A stretch of 64,000 nt of DNA, from positions 48,701-112,700 of the forward strand of contig JAHZHZ010000004.1 of assembly GCA_019419995.1 (NCBI GenBank). The letters are read 5' to 3'. Source of the DNA: Clostridiales bacterium. Its GTDB lineage: Bacteria; Bacillota; Clostridia; Christensenellales; Aristaeellaceae. This document shows, piece after piece, positions 26,092 to 34,631 of the stretch. The position numbers and the translations under genes are program-made. Numbering within the stretch: position 1 is the first letter of the stretch; every line of letters begins with the position of its first letter. The notes beneath the pieces are model-generated. The model made no database searches, was not told the origin of the DNA, and was given only the letters and a program-made list of their open reading frames with translations.

Positions 26092-27429
26092 ATGGAGGAA
26101 AATCAGGTTACTTTGGCTGAAATTCTGCAGGCCCGGGAGGAACGAGTCAGAAGACAGAAGCGAATTCTGGAGGCACATGGATTGCCGCTGATTTCCTTTA
26201 CAATGAACATCCCCGGCCCGCTGAAGCGCAATGAGCTCATTGAACGGGCTTTTTATCTGGGTATATCCCGGGTGGAGGATGCACTTGCCCTCCGGCGCAG
26301 GCAGGTGGCAACTCGTGAAGAGGTGCTGACCGATGCCGGTTGCGAGGCAATCTGGGCGGTGGACGCTCCGGCGGACATGCTCAAAGAGTGGATGACGGCC
26401 ATTGAGGAGGCCGATGAGCTGGGGCGACTGTTCGATCTGGATGTGCTGGATGCGCAGGGCCGCAAGCTTAATCGCCAAACTCAGCGCTGTTGCCTGATCT
26501 GCGGTGCTCCGGCATACATCTGTGCCCGCAGCCGCAGTCACCCCATTCAAATGCTCTATGAGCGCAGCCAGCAAATTATCCGCCGACATTTTGAAGAAAG
26601 CCGCGCTTCGGCTATCGGGGCCTGCGCAGAACGAGCGTTGCTCTATGAGTCGCTGGTGACGCCGAAGCCGGGTCTGGTGGATCGAGCGAACAACGGTGCG
26701 CATGAGGATATGGATATCTTTAGCTTTGCCTCCAGTGCATCGGCCCTGCGGAACTGGTTTGAATTCTGTGCGCGCACGGGGATGGAAGAAAAATCCCATT
26801 CGGCTGCTTTTGACCGGATGCGGGTGCGGGCAGCTGAAGCGGAGCGGGAGATGCGTGCGTTTACTGGCGGCGCGAATACCCATAAGGGCGCGCTTTTCTC
26901 GCTGGGAATCCTCTGTTGCGCCGTGGGTATGGTGCCAGAAGGTGCTAAGGTGGAAGAAATTCTCCAGGAGGCAGCGCCGCTGGCGAAACCCTCCTTGCAC
27001 CAGCTCCGGTATCTTACCAGAGAGAGTGATCTCAGCGGAGGAGAAGAGCAGTATCTGCTCTATGGACTGACGGGGGCCCGGGGCGAGGCGGCGGAAGGGT
27101 TTCCCCATGTGCGTGATCTGGCGCTTCCGGCGCTGAAAAGGGCGGCGGAACGAGGAAAATCCGCCAATGAAGCTGGTCTGATGGCGCTTGCTGCCCTCAT
27201 GCCGCGGGTACAAGACAGCAATATCTTGCGGCGGAGGGGGAAGAAAGGGCTTGCCTGGATGCAGAATTGCGTCCAGGAATTAGGTAACAGGCCCACTATT
27301 GAGGAATTTAAGGCGTTGGACGCGGCATTTATCCGGGAAAACATCAGCCCTGGTGGCAGTGCGGATCTTTTGGCTGCGGCGTTTTTTCTCTATTTTGTAA
27401 CGGGCGGGACCTTCGCCCAGGGAGGCTAA
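26092..27429 (+). CDS. citXG: CitX-CitG fusion: lyase prosthetic-group synthesis and transfer
   Basis: A 445-residue two-domain protein. Residues about 1-165 match CitX (apo-lyase phosphoribosyl-dephospho-CoA transferase; ILEAHGLPLISFTMNIPGP, CCLICGAPAYICARS). Residues about 180-445 match CitG (triphosphoribosyl-dephospho-CoA synthase; YESLVTPKPGLVDRANNGAHEDMD and FTGGANTHKGALFSLG). Together they make and attach the prosthetic group on CitD. AGGAGG lies just before the ATG, nine bases after the GntR gene. Its presence shows that the lyase is the multi-subunit ACP type. Confidence 0.92.
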   Translation: MEENQVTLAEILQAREERVRRQKRILEAHGLPLISFTMNIPGPLKRNELIERAFYLGISRVEDALALRRRQVATREEVLTDAGCEAIWAVDAPADMLKEWMTAIEEADELGRLFDLDVLDAQGRKLNRQTQRCCLICGAPAYICARSRSHPIQMLYERSQQIIRRHFEESRASAIGACAERALLYESLVTPKPGLVDRANNGAHEDMDIFSFASSASALRNWFEFCARTGMEEKSHSAAFDRMRVRAAEAEREMRAFTGGANTHKGALFSLGILCCAVGMVPEGAKVEEILQEAAPLAKPSLHQLRYLTRESDLSGGEEQYLLYGLTGARGEAAEGFPHVRDLALPALKRAAERGKSANEAGLMALAALMPRVQDSNILRRRGKKGLAWMQNCVQELGNRPTIEEFKALDAAFIRENISPGGSADLLAAAFFLYFVTGGTFAQGG

Positions 27430-27433
27430 GATT

Positions 27434-28327
27434 GTGTCTGCAAGATTAAAGCTGGTTCTGTCCATGGTAATCTTTGGGACCATAGGCGTATTTCGTCGCT
27501 TTCTACCGCTGCCTTCGGGCACAATTGCCCTGCTTCGCGGGGTGATCGGGGCGTTATTTTTGCTCATCTTGCTGTATCTGCGCCGGGAACGACTGAACCG
27601 GGAGGCCATTGCGCACAACCTGTGGCGGCTGGTACTCTCCGGAGCGGCCATGGGATTTAATTGGATACTGTTATTTGAAGCCTACAATTATACTTCCGTT
27701 GCCACAGCCACGCTCTGCTATTATTTCGCACCTATGTTCATAATTCTAGCCTCGCCGCTGGTTCTTCGGGAGCAGCTTAATAGGCGCAAACTCCTCTGCG
27801 TGTGTTCGGCGCTGGTGGGAATGGTGTTCGTTTCGGGGGTGCTGCGATCGGGGTTTGAAGGGCTTGCGGAGTTGAGGGGCGTGTTGCTGAGTCTGGGTGC
27901 GGCAGTGCTGTATGCTTGTGTGGTACTGCTGAACAAGACTATGGCGCCCATCGAGGCGTTTGACCGCACCATTATACAGCTGGGGGCGTCTTCGATGGCA
28001 CTTTTACCCTATGTGCTGCTGGTAGAATCCGGTGCACAGTGGACGGTGCAGGTGGGCCCGATGCTTATGATGATAGCGGTGGGCATTGTGCATACTGGCC
28101 TGGCCTATGCTCTGTATTTCGGTTCTCTCAGTTTCATACCGGCACAAACGGCTGCTATTTTGAGCTACATTGATCCGGTGGTGGCGGTGCTTCTGTCCGC
28201 GGTGCTGTTGCGGGAAAGGCTGGATGGATTCACCATTCTGGGAGCTGTGCTGATTCTTGGGGCCGCTGTGCTGAGTGAATATAAGGGGAAGGCTCAACGG
28301 TGTCGGCCTGTGGGGCATAAAAATTAG
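27434..28327 (+). CDS. EamA/DMT-superfamily membrane transporter
   Basis: A 297-residue membrane protein with about ten hydrophobic segments in two EamA repeats (IFGTIGVFRRFLPL in the first; SFIPAQTAAILSYIDPVVAVLLS in the second). It starts with GTG, four bases after citXG, with GGAGG ahead, so it is co-transcribed. The family includes exporters and importers of amino acids and other small metabolites. A link to this locus (glutamate, mesaconate or product movement) is possible but not shown by sequence. Confidence 0.86.
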   Translation: MSARLKLVLSMVIFGTIGVFRRFLPLPSGTIALLRGVIGALFLLILLYLRRERLNREAIAHNLWRLVLSGAAMGFNWILLFEAYNYTSVATATLCYYFAPMFIILASPLVLREQLNRRKLLCVCSALVGMVFVSGVLRSGFEGLAELRGVLLSLGAAVLYACVVLLNKTMAPIEAFDRTIIQLGASSMALLPYVLLVESGAQWTVQVGPMLMMIAVGIVHTGLAYALYFGSLSFIPAQTAAILSYIDPVVAVLLSAVLLRERLDGFTILGAVLILGAAVLSEYKGKAQRCRPVGHKN

Positions 28328-28385
28328 AAGGCTTTTTCCAAGGACCTCCACCAATTGCTCAAGGAGAAGAGAGCTGAGGGCAAAC

Positions 28386-28423
28386 AATTGAAAAAGTCCG
28401 GCTATTGCCGGACTTTTTCAATT
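28386..28423. terminator. bidirectional terminator between eamA and aroQ
   Basis: A perfect 17-base stem, AATTGAAAAAGTCCGGC (28386-28402) with its complement at 28407-28423, loop TATT. A- and T-rich ends serve both directions. Confidence 0.9.
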
Positions 28424-28450
28424 CCCTTTATTTTAGGACTAAAGTCGATT

Positions 28451-28888
28451 TTACTTTAAACTCAGGTGTTTTTTCAGATAGTAAATCGCCTGTCGGTATC
28501 CTTCCAGGCCCAGCCCCGCGAAAGTTTTAATACAGGCCATGCCCGCATAGGAGATTTGGCGGAAATCCTCCCGTGCGGAGACGTTGGAAATATGAACCTC
28601 AACTGCGGGAAGATTTACTGCCTTAAGAGCGTCCAGTATGGCTATGCTGGTATGTGTATAGGCGGCAGGATTGATTATGATGCCGTCTACTTTGTCCATG
28701 GCGGCCTGTATGCGGTCGACCAACGCGCCCTCGTGGTTGGATTGGTAGATTTCCACTTCGATTCCTTCCTCTCGGCAGGTATCGCGTACCAGCAATTCCA
28801 GCGCGGCATAGTCCTGCCGCCCATAAAGGTCGGGTTCACGCCTACCTAGAAGGTTTAAATTGGGACCGTTAAGCACCAAGAATTTCAT
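28451..28888 (-). CDS. aroQ: type II 3-dehydroquinate dehydratase
   Basis: A 145-residue protein beginning MKFLVLNGPNLNLLGRREP, with NPAAYTHTSIAI and EVHISNVSARE, the type II signatures. It dehydrates 3-dehydroquinate to 3-dehydroshikimate in the shikimate pathway. It is the last gene of the aro operon and overlaps aroE/K by 20 bases. Confidence 0.95.
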   Translation of the reverse strand: MKFLVLNGPNLNLLGRREPDLYGRQDYAALELLVRDTCREEGIEVEIYQSNHEGALVDRIQAAMDKVDGIIINPAAYTHTSIAILDALKAVNLPAVEVHISNVSAREDFRQISYAGMACIKTFAGLGLEGYRQAIYYLKKHLSLK

Positions 28889-30107
28889 AAAATTCCTCCA
28901 GAATTTGCGCGGCCGCGTCCTCCGGGGCGCGCATATTTTTTACGCTTGCATCGCTGAACAGCCGATAGAGGGGAAGGCGCTGTTGGTAGAGCGTTTCCAA
29001 CGAATTTGATTGGGAAAGGGGGCGGCCTTCGGTGGGCAGAAGGTGCAAATCCCGCTCCAGATAGAAGATGAGGCTGTTCTGGCGCATGCAGTCAAGATTG
29101 TCCGGATAGGTCACGCATCCACCTCCGGTGGCAATCACCGCACCCGATCCTTTGCACGCCTGAGCGATCACCTCATGTTCTATTGCACGGAATTCGGCCT
29201 CGCTATGGTTGCAAAAGTATTGAGAAATTTCTGTGCCGGTACGCTGGACAAAGAGCTGATCTGTGTCGAGGAACGGTCGACCCAGCTTGCGGGCAAGCAG
29301 GGCGCCCACCGTACTCTTGCCACACCCCGGCATTCCGATCAGTACGATATTCTGCGTCTCGGAACTGAGCACGCCTACCAGCTCTTCCGTGCGCTCAGGG
29401 GGGATCTTCTCACCGGTAAAACGTTCTGCCGCAGCTCGGGCTTGCTCCACCAGCATGACCAGTCCTCCCATGCAGGGGATTCCCCGCTTCTGGGCGTCCA
29501 ACAAGAGCCGGGTACGCGCCGGATTGTAGATCAGGTCCAGCACCGCCTCTAGATGGGGCAGTGCATCCAGCGATAGGGGACTGCTCTCGCAGTCCGGATA
29601 GGTGCCCACGGGCGTGGCGTTGACTAGAATGCGGGCATCGGCGTGATGTTCCAGATTCTGATAGTTGTCCTTGCCCGACCGGGATATGACCACTACTTCC
29701 GCGCCGTAGCTTCTAAGCACATATTGAACTGTCAGCGATGCTCCACCACTGCCCAGTACCAGCGCCTTTTTGCCTGCTATATGCAGCTTCAGACGGCGCA
29801 GCATGGCCTCAAAGCCTGCAGCATCGGTGTTGTCGCCAAAAAGCGTGCCGTTCGGCCTGCGAACCAACGTGTTTACGCTGCCGATCTTCCTGGCAGCATC
29901 GCTCAATTCCGCGCAATAGGGCATTACCTCCCGCTTGTAGGGAATGGTTACGTTCAAACCATCAAATTTGCCGCTGAGAATGAAGTGGTCCAGATTCTCA
30001 GGTTCTACCTCAAATAGTTCATAGCTGTAATCGCCAAGATGAGAATGAATCTTTGGGGAAAAACTGTGCCCCAGCTTCCGCCCCAGGAGCCCTGCCCGCA
30101 TCTTCAT
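28869..30107 (-). CDS. aroEK: shikimate dehydrogenase - shikimate kinase fusion
   Basis: A 412-residue fusion. The N-terminal part (about 1-245) is shikimate dehydrogenase: SFSPKIHSHL substrate loop, LNVTIPYK with the catalytic Lys, DNTDAAGF and NADP motif VLGSGGAS. The C-terminal part (about 250-412) is shikimate kinase: P-loop GMPGCGKSTVG, DTDQLF and IATGGGCV. It catalyses two successive steps, 3-dehydroshikimate to shikimate to shikimate-3-phosphate. GGAGGTTGT precedes the ATG. Stops overlap with pheA on one side and aroQ on the other. Confidence 0.94.
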   Translation of the reverse strand: MKMRAGLLGRKLGHSFSPKIHSHLGDYSYELFEVEPENLDHFILSGKFDGLNVTIPYKREVMPYCAELSDAARKIGSVNTLVRRPNGTLFGDNTDAAGFEAMLRRLKLHIAGKKALVLGSGGASLTVQYVLRSYGAEVVVISRSGKDNYQNLEHHADARILVNATPVGTYPDCESSPLSLDALPHLEAVLDLIYNPARTRLLLDAQKRGIPCMGGLVMLVEQARAAAERFTGEKIPPERTEELVGVLSSETQNIVLIGMPGCGKSTVGALLARKLGRPFLDTDQLFVQRTGTEISQYFCNHSEAEFRAIEHEVIAQACKGSGAVIATGGGCVTYPDNLDCMRQNSLIFYLERDLHLLPTEGRPLSQSNSLETLYQQRLPLYRLFSDASVKNMRAPEDAAAQILEEFYEILGA

Positions 30108-31249
30108 ACAACCTCCGAATAACTGCCTAGATAGCGGAATTCTTCGCTGATAGCGTTCAAATCATCAATCATGCGGCCAAATTCATCGGAATAGACTGAA
30201 GTCTCTAAATCAAAGTAGAACATGAACTGAAAGTCGCGCTCCGGAATGGGACGGCTCTCCAGCTTAGATACGTTGATACCCAGAGAATAGAAGCGGGACA
30301 GGGCGCGGCAGAGGGAGCCGGGCCGATGAGGCAGCGTCATCATGATGCTGGTGCGATCCGCACCGGGATAAATTTCCAGGTCTTTAGAAATGCAAATAAA
30401 CCGGGTATAGTTGTTGCCGTGGTCCTGAATATCTTTTTCCAGACACTGTAATCCGTATAGGGAAGCGCAGCTGTGGGAAGCGATGGCGGCGATATCCTTT
30501 CTATCCGAACGGGCTACGGATTCGGCAGCAATGGCGGTATTTTCGCAGCGGGTGATCTTCACATTTCCGCCGAGCTTTTCCAGATAGCCGGCGCACTGGC
30601 TGAGAGCCTGTTCATGGGAGAAGATCTCCCGGATGTCTTCTTTCCGAACACCTGGAGCAGCTAAAAGACTATGGTCTATTTTGAGACGAGCGCTGCGGAC
30701 GATCTTGAAGTTATGGGTTAGCATAAGGTCATAGATCTTTTTGACGGAACCAGCGCTGCTGTTTTCGATGGGCAGCACACCGTAGCGGCAAAAGCCGCTT
30801 TCAATGGCGGAAAACACGCTGTCAAAGCTCTTAAAATACATGATTCTGGGGTTTTTAAAGATGCGTTCGCAGGCAATTTGCGAATAGGCACCTTCCGTAC
30901 CCTGACATGCCACTTCCGCCGAAGTCGGGAAGAGCCGGGGTGTATTTTCAATAGCCTGGGAAACTTCAGCAAAGAGGGGACTCTTTTGACGGTTCAATTC
31001 TCCCTGATAGCTGCGGCTCAATTCAAAGATCATGCTGTAGAGCATTTGAACATAGGTCTGCATCTCTTCCCGACAGTGCTCTCCGATTTCTGCCAGCTTA
31101 TCCCGCTCCCGGCGGGCATCCAGCACTGGCAGATGATTGGCCTTATTATAGGCGGCGATACCGGCGGCTACATCCATGCGTGCCTCAAACAGGCGGATCA
31201 GTTCACGGTCGATATCATCGATGTTTTTGCGAAGTTCCTGGAGGTCCAT
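30104..31249 (-). CDS. pheA: bifunctional chorismate mutase / prephenate dehydratase
   Basis: A 381-residue protein in three parts: an AroQ-type chorismate mutase (1-85; LRKNIDDIDRELIRLFEARM), prephenate dehydratase (about 110-285; CQGTEGAYSQIACERIF) and a C-terminal ACT domain (about 300-380) with ESRPIP, the phenylalanine-binding motif. It makes phenylpyruvate and is probably inhibited by phenylalanine. The ATG directly follows the aroC stop codon, and the end overlaps aroE/K by four bases. Confidence 0.94.
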   Translation of the reverse strand: MDLQELRKNIDDIDRELIRLFEARMDVAAGIAAYNKANHLPVLDARRERDKLAEIGEHCREEMQTYVQMLYSMIFELSRSYQGELNRQKSPLFAEVSQAIENTPRLFPTSAEVACQGTEGAYSQIACERIFKNPRIMYFKSFDSVFSAIESGFCRYGVLPIENSSAGSVKKIYDLMLTHNFKIVRSARLKIDHSLLAAPGVRKEDIREIFSHEQALSQCAGYLEKLGGNVKITRCENTAIAAESVARSDRKDIAAIASHSCASLYGLQCLEKDIQDHGNNYTRFICISKDLEIYPGADRTSIMMTLPHRPGSLCRALSRFYSLGINVSKLESRPIPERDFQFMFYFDLETSVYSDEFGRMIDDLNAISEEFRYLGSYSEVV

Positions 31250-32341
31250 TTAGATCACCTTACCTTTTTCAAGAAGTGCGTCCAGTATTGCGATGGCCAT
31301 GGCCGCTTCCATGCAGGGAACGGCCCGGGGGGCGATACAGGGGTCGTGGCGGCCCCAGATTTCCAGCGTGGCTTCTTCCATGCGAGAGAGGGAAACGCTC
31401 TGCTGAGCACGGGCGATGGAGGGTGTGGGCTTGACGGCAGCCCGGAAGACGACCGGCATGCCGTCGGTGATTCCCCCAAGAATTCCGCCGGAACGATTGG
31501 TGCAGGTGGCCACTTGGCCGCCCCGGATGCAGAAAGCATCATTGTTCTGACTGCCGTGGCTGCGAGACACCTCAAACCCGGCTCCGAATTCGATGCCCTT
31601 GACTGCGGGTATGGCAAAGACGATGCGCGCTATGCGGTTTTCCATGCCATCAAACATGGGATCGCCGATGCCGGCGGGCACGCCTATCGCTGCGCATTCA
31701 ATGCTTCCACCCACGGAATCCAGAGCCTGCTTTGCGGCGAAGATTTCCGCCTGCATAGCCCGTCCCGCTTCGTCATTTAAGACTGGAAATTCCTTTTTCC
31801 CCGGGGCGAGCAGTTCCTCCGCCCCCAATTCCGGGGAGGAATATAGCACGTCTCGAATGGAGCCCACTTCGATCAGATGAGCCCCCACGTGGATACTCCG
31901 GCGTTCCAGTAACTGCTTACAAATTCCCCCTGCTACACACAGGGGAGCCGTGAGACGTCCGGAAAAATGTCCGCCTCCGGCCACATCCTGATATCCGCCG
32001 TAGCGGATATGAGCGGTATAATCTGCATGTCCCGGCCGGGGCATGTCCCGGAGGTTGGCATAATCGCCGGATCGGGTATTGGTGTTTCGAATCACCGCGC
32101 TCAGTGGCGCCCCACAGGTGAAGCCTTCAGAGAGACCTGATAGAATTTCTACGGAATCTGCTTCCTGGCGGGAAGTGGACCAGGCATTTTGCCCCGGAGC
32201 CCGGCGCGCCAGAAATCGTTTGAGGTCCTCTAAATCTAAGCGCTCTCCCGCAGGAAGGCCATCGATGATCACGCCAATGCCTCCAGAATGACTTTGGCCG
32301 AAAATACTGACCTTTAAATTCCCGATATAACAGCTACTCAT
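31250..32341 (-). CDS. aroC: chorismate synthase
   Basis: A 363-residue protein with the FMN-binding signatures FGQSHSGGIGVIIDGLPAG, RPGHADYTAHIRYG and SGRLTAPLCVAGGI. It converts EPSP to chorismate with reduced flavin. The start at 32341 (GAGGTGAAGCA ahead) overlaps the aroA stop as ATGA; a longer frame to 32386 runs into aroA. Confidence 0.95.
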   Translation of the reverse strand: MSSCYIGNLKVSIFGQSHSGGIGVIIDGLPAGERLDLEDLKRFLARRAPGQNAWSTSRQEADSVEILSGLSEGFTCGAPLSAVIRNTNTRSGDYANLRDMPRPGHADYTAHIRYGGYQDVAGGGHFSGRLTAPLCVAGGICKQLLERRSIHVGAHLIEVGSIRDVLYSSPELGAEELLAPGKKEFPVLNDEAGRAMQAEIFAAKQALDSVGGSIECAAIGVPAGIGDPMFDGMENRIARIVFAIPAVKGIEFGAGFEVSRSHGSQNNDAFCIRGGQVATCTNRSGGILGGITDGMPVVFRAAVKPTPSIARAQQSVSLSRMEEATLEIWGRHDPCIAPRAVPCMEAAMAIAILDALLEKGKVI

Positions 32342-33576
32342 TGCTTCACCTCTTCTCTCAGTTCCACTCTGCCGCCCAGCGAACAAAAATCCTGCCAGAA
32401 TGCGGGATAGGATTTATTCACCGCTTCGGCGCCGGAAATTTCCACTTCCCCCGCGCAGCCGCAGGAGGCGATGGCGGCCATCATGGCGATGCGATGATCT
32501 CCCCAGGAGGCAACCTTTCCTCCGGTGAGGGAAGCGGTTTTTTCCACGATCAGCCCGTCATCGGTTTCCATCACCCTGCCACCCAGAGTATTGAGTGTCG
32601 CCGCAATGGCGGACAGTCGGTCGGATTCTTTGATGCGCAGCCGTTGGGCACGCACTACTCGCATCGGCTTTCCCAGCACGCAGGCGCAAGCGGCCAGAGC
32701 GGGGACCAAATCCGGAATGTCTGCGGCGTCCAGCGTGTACATTCCTTGAGAACAGGACTTCAGAGCGGCAATCTTTTCTACAATCCGGCGGTCACCTTGG
32801 GCGGAGCCTTCGTCCAAGCCGCTTACTGCAATCCGGCATCCGGGAAAAATACTGGCGCAGAGCCAGAATGCGGCATTGGACCAATCTCCACCGATGGTGA
32901 GCTGACCTGGAGAGTTGAACCGGTTTCCTCCTCGAAGATAGAATCCGTCATTTGTTGCCTGGGGAACTTTGCCAAAACTTTTTAATGTTTCCAGCGTCAT
33001 TCCCACGTAGCCAGCGGATTCCAGAATTCCTTCCACATTTAAAGTGCTGTTTCCTTCCAGCAGGCTCAGGGCAAAGAGCATACCGGAAATATATTGGGAG
33101 GAAACATTCCCTGGTAGCGTGTAGTTACCGGATTTTAAATGGCCGCAAATGCGCAGGACATCTGCCTCAGGCCGTTCCAGAAGGCAGCCTCCCTGGATCA
33201 ATAGCCCATCCAGCGGAGCAATGGGGCGGTGGGGCAGGCGGCCATGCATTCGGAACCGGGTGTCAATTCCCAGCGCAGCAGCCACAGGCAGCAGAAAGCG
33301 CAGCGTACTTCCACTCTCTCCACAGTCCGCCTCTGCCGAGACAGGAGGATGGACGATGGGATTGACGCACAGGGTGTCCCCTTCCCGGGAAATCTTCGCA
33401 CCAAAGGCCTCAAGGCAACGTATGGTGGCCTCGATGTCTTCGGAGCCATCGCCCATTCTGATTCGCGTTTCACCATCGGACAGGGCGGCACAGATCAGTG
33501 TGCGGTGGGCCTCAGATTTGGAGGGAATGGCCTGAATTTGCCCCTGCAGCGGGGCAGCGTGAATCCGGGCGATCAT
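32338..33576 (-). CDS. aroA: EPSP synthase (3-phosphoshikimate 1-carboxyvinyltransferase)
   Basis: A 412-residue two-lobed protein with SKSEAHRTLICAALSDG, GSTLRFLLPVAA (GESGSTLR core), RVKESDRL-like RIKESDRLSAIA and WGDHRIAM, all typical of EPSP synthase. It adds phosphoenolpyruvate to shikimate-3-phosphate. The start at 33576 overlaps the aroB stop; the ribosome site is poor, so coupled translation is likely. Confidence 0.94.
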   Translation of the reverse strand: MIARIHAAPLQGQIQAIPSKSEAHRTLICAALSDGETRIRMGDGSEDIEATIRCLEAFGAKISREGDTLCVNPIVHPPVSAEADCGESGSTLRFLLPVAAALGIDTRFRMHGRLPHRPIAPLDGLLIQGGCLLERPEADVLRICGHLKSGNYTLPGNVSSQYISGMLFALSLLEGNSTLNVEGILESAGYVGMTLETLKSFGKVPQATNDGFYLRGGNRFNSPGQLTIGGDWSNAAFWLCASIFPGCRIAVSGLDEGSAQGDRRIVEKIAALKSCSQGMYTLDAADIPDLVPALAACACVLGKPMRVVRAQRLRIKESDRLSAIAATLNTLGGRVMETDDGLIVEKTASLTGGKVASWGDHRIAMMAAIASCGCAGEVEISGAEAVNKSYPAFWQDFCSLGGRVELREEVKQ

Positions 33577-34631
33577 GGTTCGAGCCCTGCCCGGGCCCAA
33601 TCGGACAGCTTGTCTACGCTTATGGGAAGCAGTCTGCTTTCACCGTAACCGCAGGGAACGGCCAGCGTGAGTGTTTTTCCCTGGCGTTTTTTATCGGAAA
33701 GGGCGTTCTGTATGAGAACATCTGCTTTGAATTCTGTGCGCAAAGGCAAATCGTATTTTTGCAGAAGGGTTTCCAGAATATCCAGGCAGCTTTGGGGGCA
33801 CAGATGCATTTCCACCGCCGCACGAGTAATCAGGCGCATGCCCATGGCTACAGCACGGCCGTGTGGGATGCTGAAGGCGCTGGCAGCTTCGATAGCATGG
33901 CCGAAAGTGTGGCCCAGATTGAGCAGCTGCCGTCTGCCGGTATCAAATTCGTCGCTTTCGACGATTTCGCGCTTCATATCCACGCACTTTGCAATGACAT
34001 ATTCCAACTGCTGAGAGGCATGGATACTTTGAAGGCGGTCAAGCAGTTCGCTACTGCCCAGCATGCCGTATTTGATCACTTCCGCACAACCGTCGGAAAA
34101 GACCGTGGAAGGCAGGGTGTTGAGCAGCTCCGGGTCGCAGAGCACCAGGCGGGGCTGGTAGAAGGCGCCAGCCAGATTCTTGCCTGCGGCCAGGTCAATG
34201 GCTGTCTTTCCGCCAACGGAGGAGTCTACGCAGGCCAGCAGGGTGGTGGGAATTTGTATGTAGTCGATGCCTCGAAGGTAGGTGGCGGCAGCAAAGCCGG
34301 TTAAATCGCCCACTACGCCTCCACCCAGGGCAATCAGGGCATCCGATCGCCCCAACTTTTTCTGAGCCAGAAAGTTCAGCAATTCCAGATAGGTCTGACC
34401 GCATTTGCTTTCTTCTCCTGCAGGAAAGACGAAGGAATCCGTCTGCCAACCGGCCCGTTTGAAAGAGCAGAGCACTGCCTCCAGATGGAGAGGGGCCACG
34501 TTGGAATCGCTGACCACCACCACATGCTGGCCGCGGAGCAAGTCACCAGCTCGGTCTACCAACTGATGAATCAATCCTCGACCGATTTCCACGTCGTATT
34601 CCCGGGAGGCTGAAATATGGATTCGTGTCAT
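33573..34631 (-). CDS. aroB: 3-dehydroquinate synthase
   Basis: A 352-residue NAD+- and metal-dependent enzyme: GGGVVGDLTGFAAATYLRG, PTTLLACVDSSVGGKTAIDL, a metal-binding GHTFGHAIE and HGRAVAMGM. It cyclises DAHP to 3-dehydroquinate. The ATG overlaps the tyrA stop (ATGA) and the stop overlaps aroA. Confidence 0.95.
   Translation of the reverse strand: MTRIHISASREYDVEIGRGLIHQLVDRAGDLLRGQHVVVVSDSNVAPLHLEAVLCSFKRAGWQTDSFVFPAGEESKCGQTYLELLNFLAQKKLGRSDALIALGGGVVGDLTGFAAATYLRGIDYIQIPTTLLACVDSSVGGKTAIDLAAGKNLAGAFYQPRLVLCDPELLNTLPSTVFSDGCAEVIKYGMLGSSELLDRLQSIHASQQLEYVIAKCVDMKREIVESDEFDTGRRQLLNLGHTFGHAIEAASAFSIPHGRAVAMGMRLITRAAVEMHLCPQSCLDILETLLQKYDLPLRTEFKADVLIQNALSDKKRQGKTLTLAVPCGYGESRLLPISVDKLSDWARAGLEP

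Noticed and set aside
14339..27429. Citrate fermentation island
   Set aside because: CitC, CitDEF and CitXG are present, but there is no citrate carrier, oxaloacetate decarboxylase or CitAB sensor, and the set is interwoven with glutamate mutase and methylaspartase genes. Citramalate is the better substrate.
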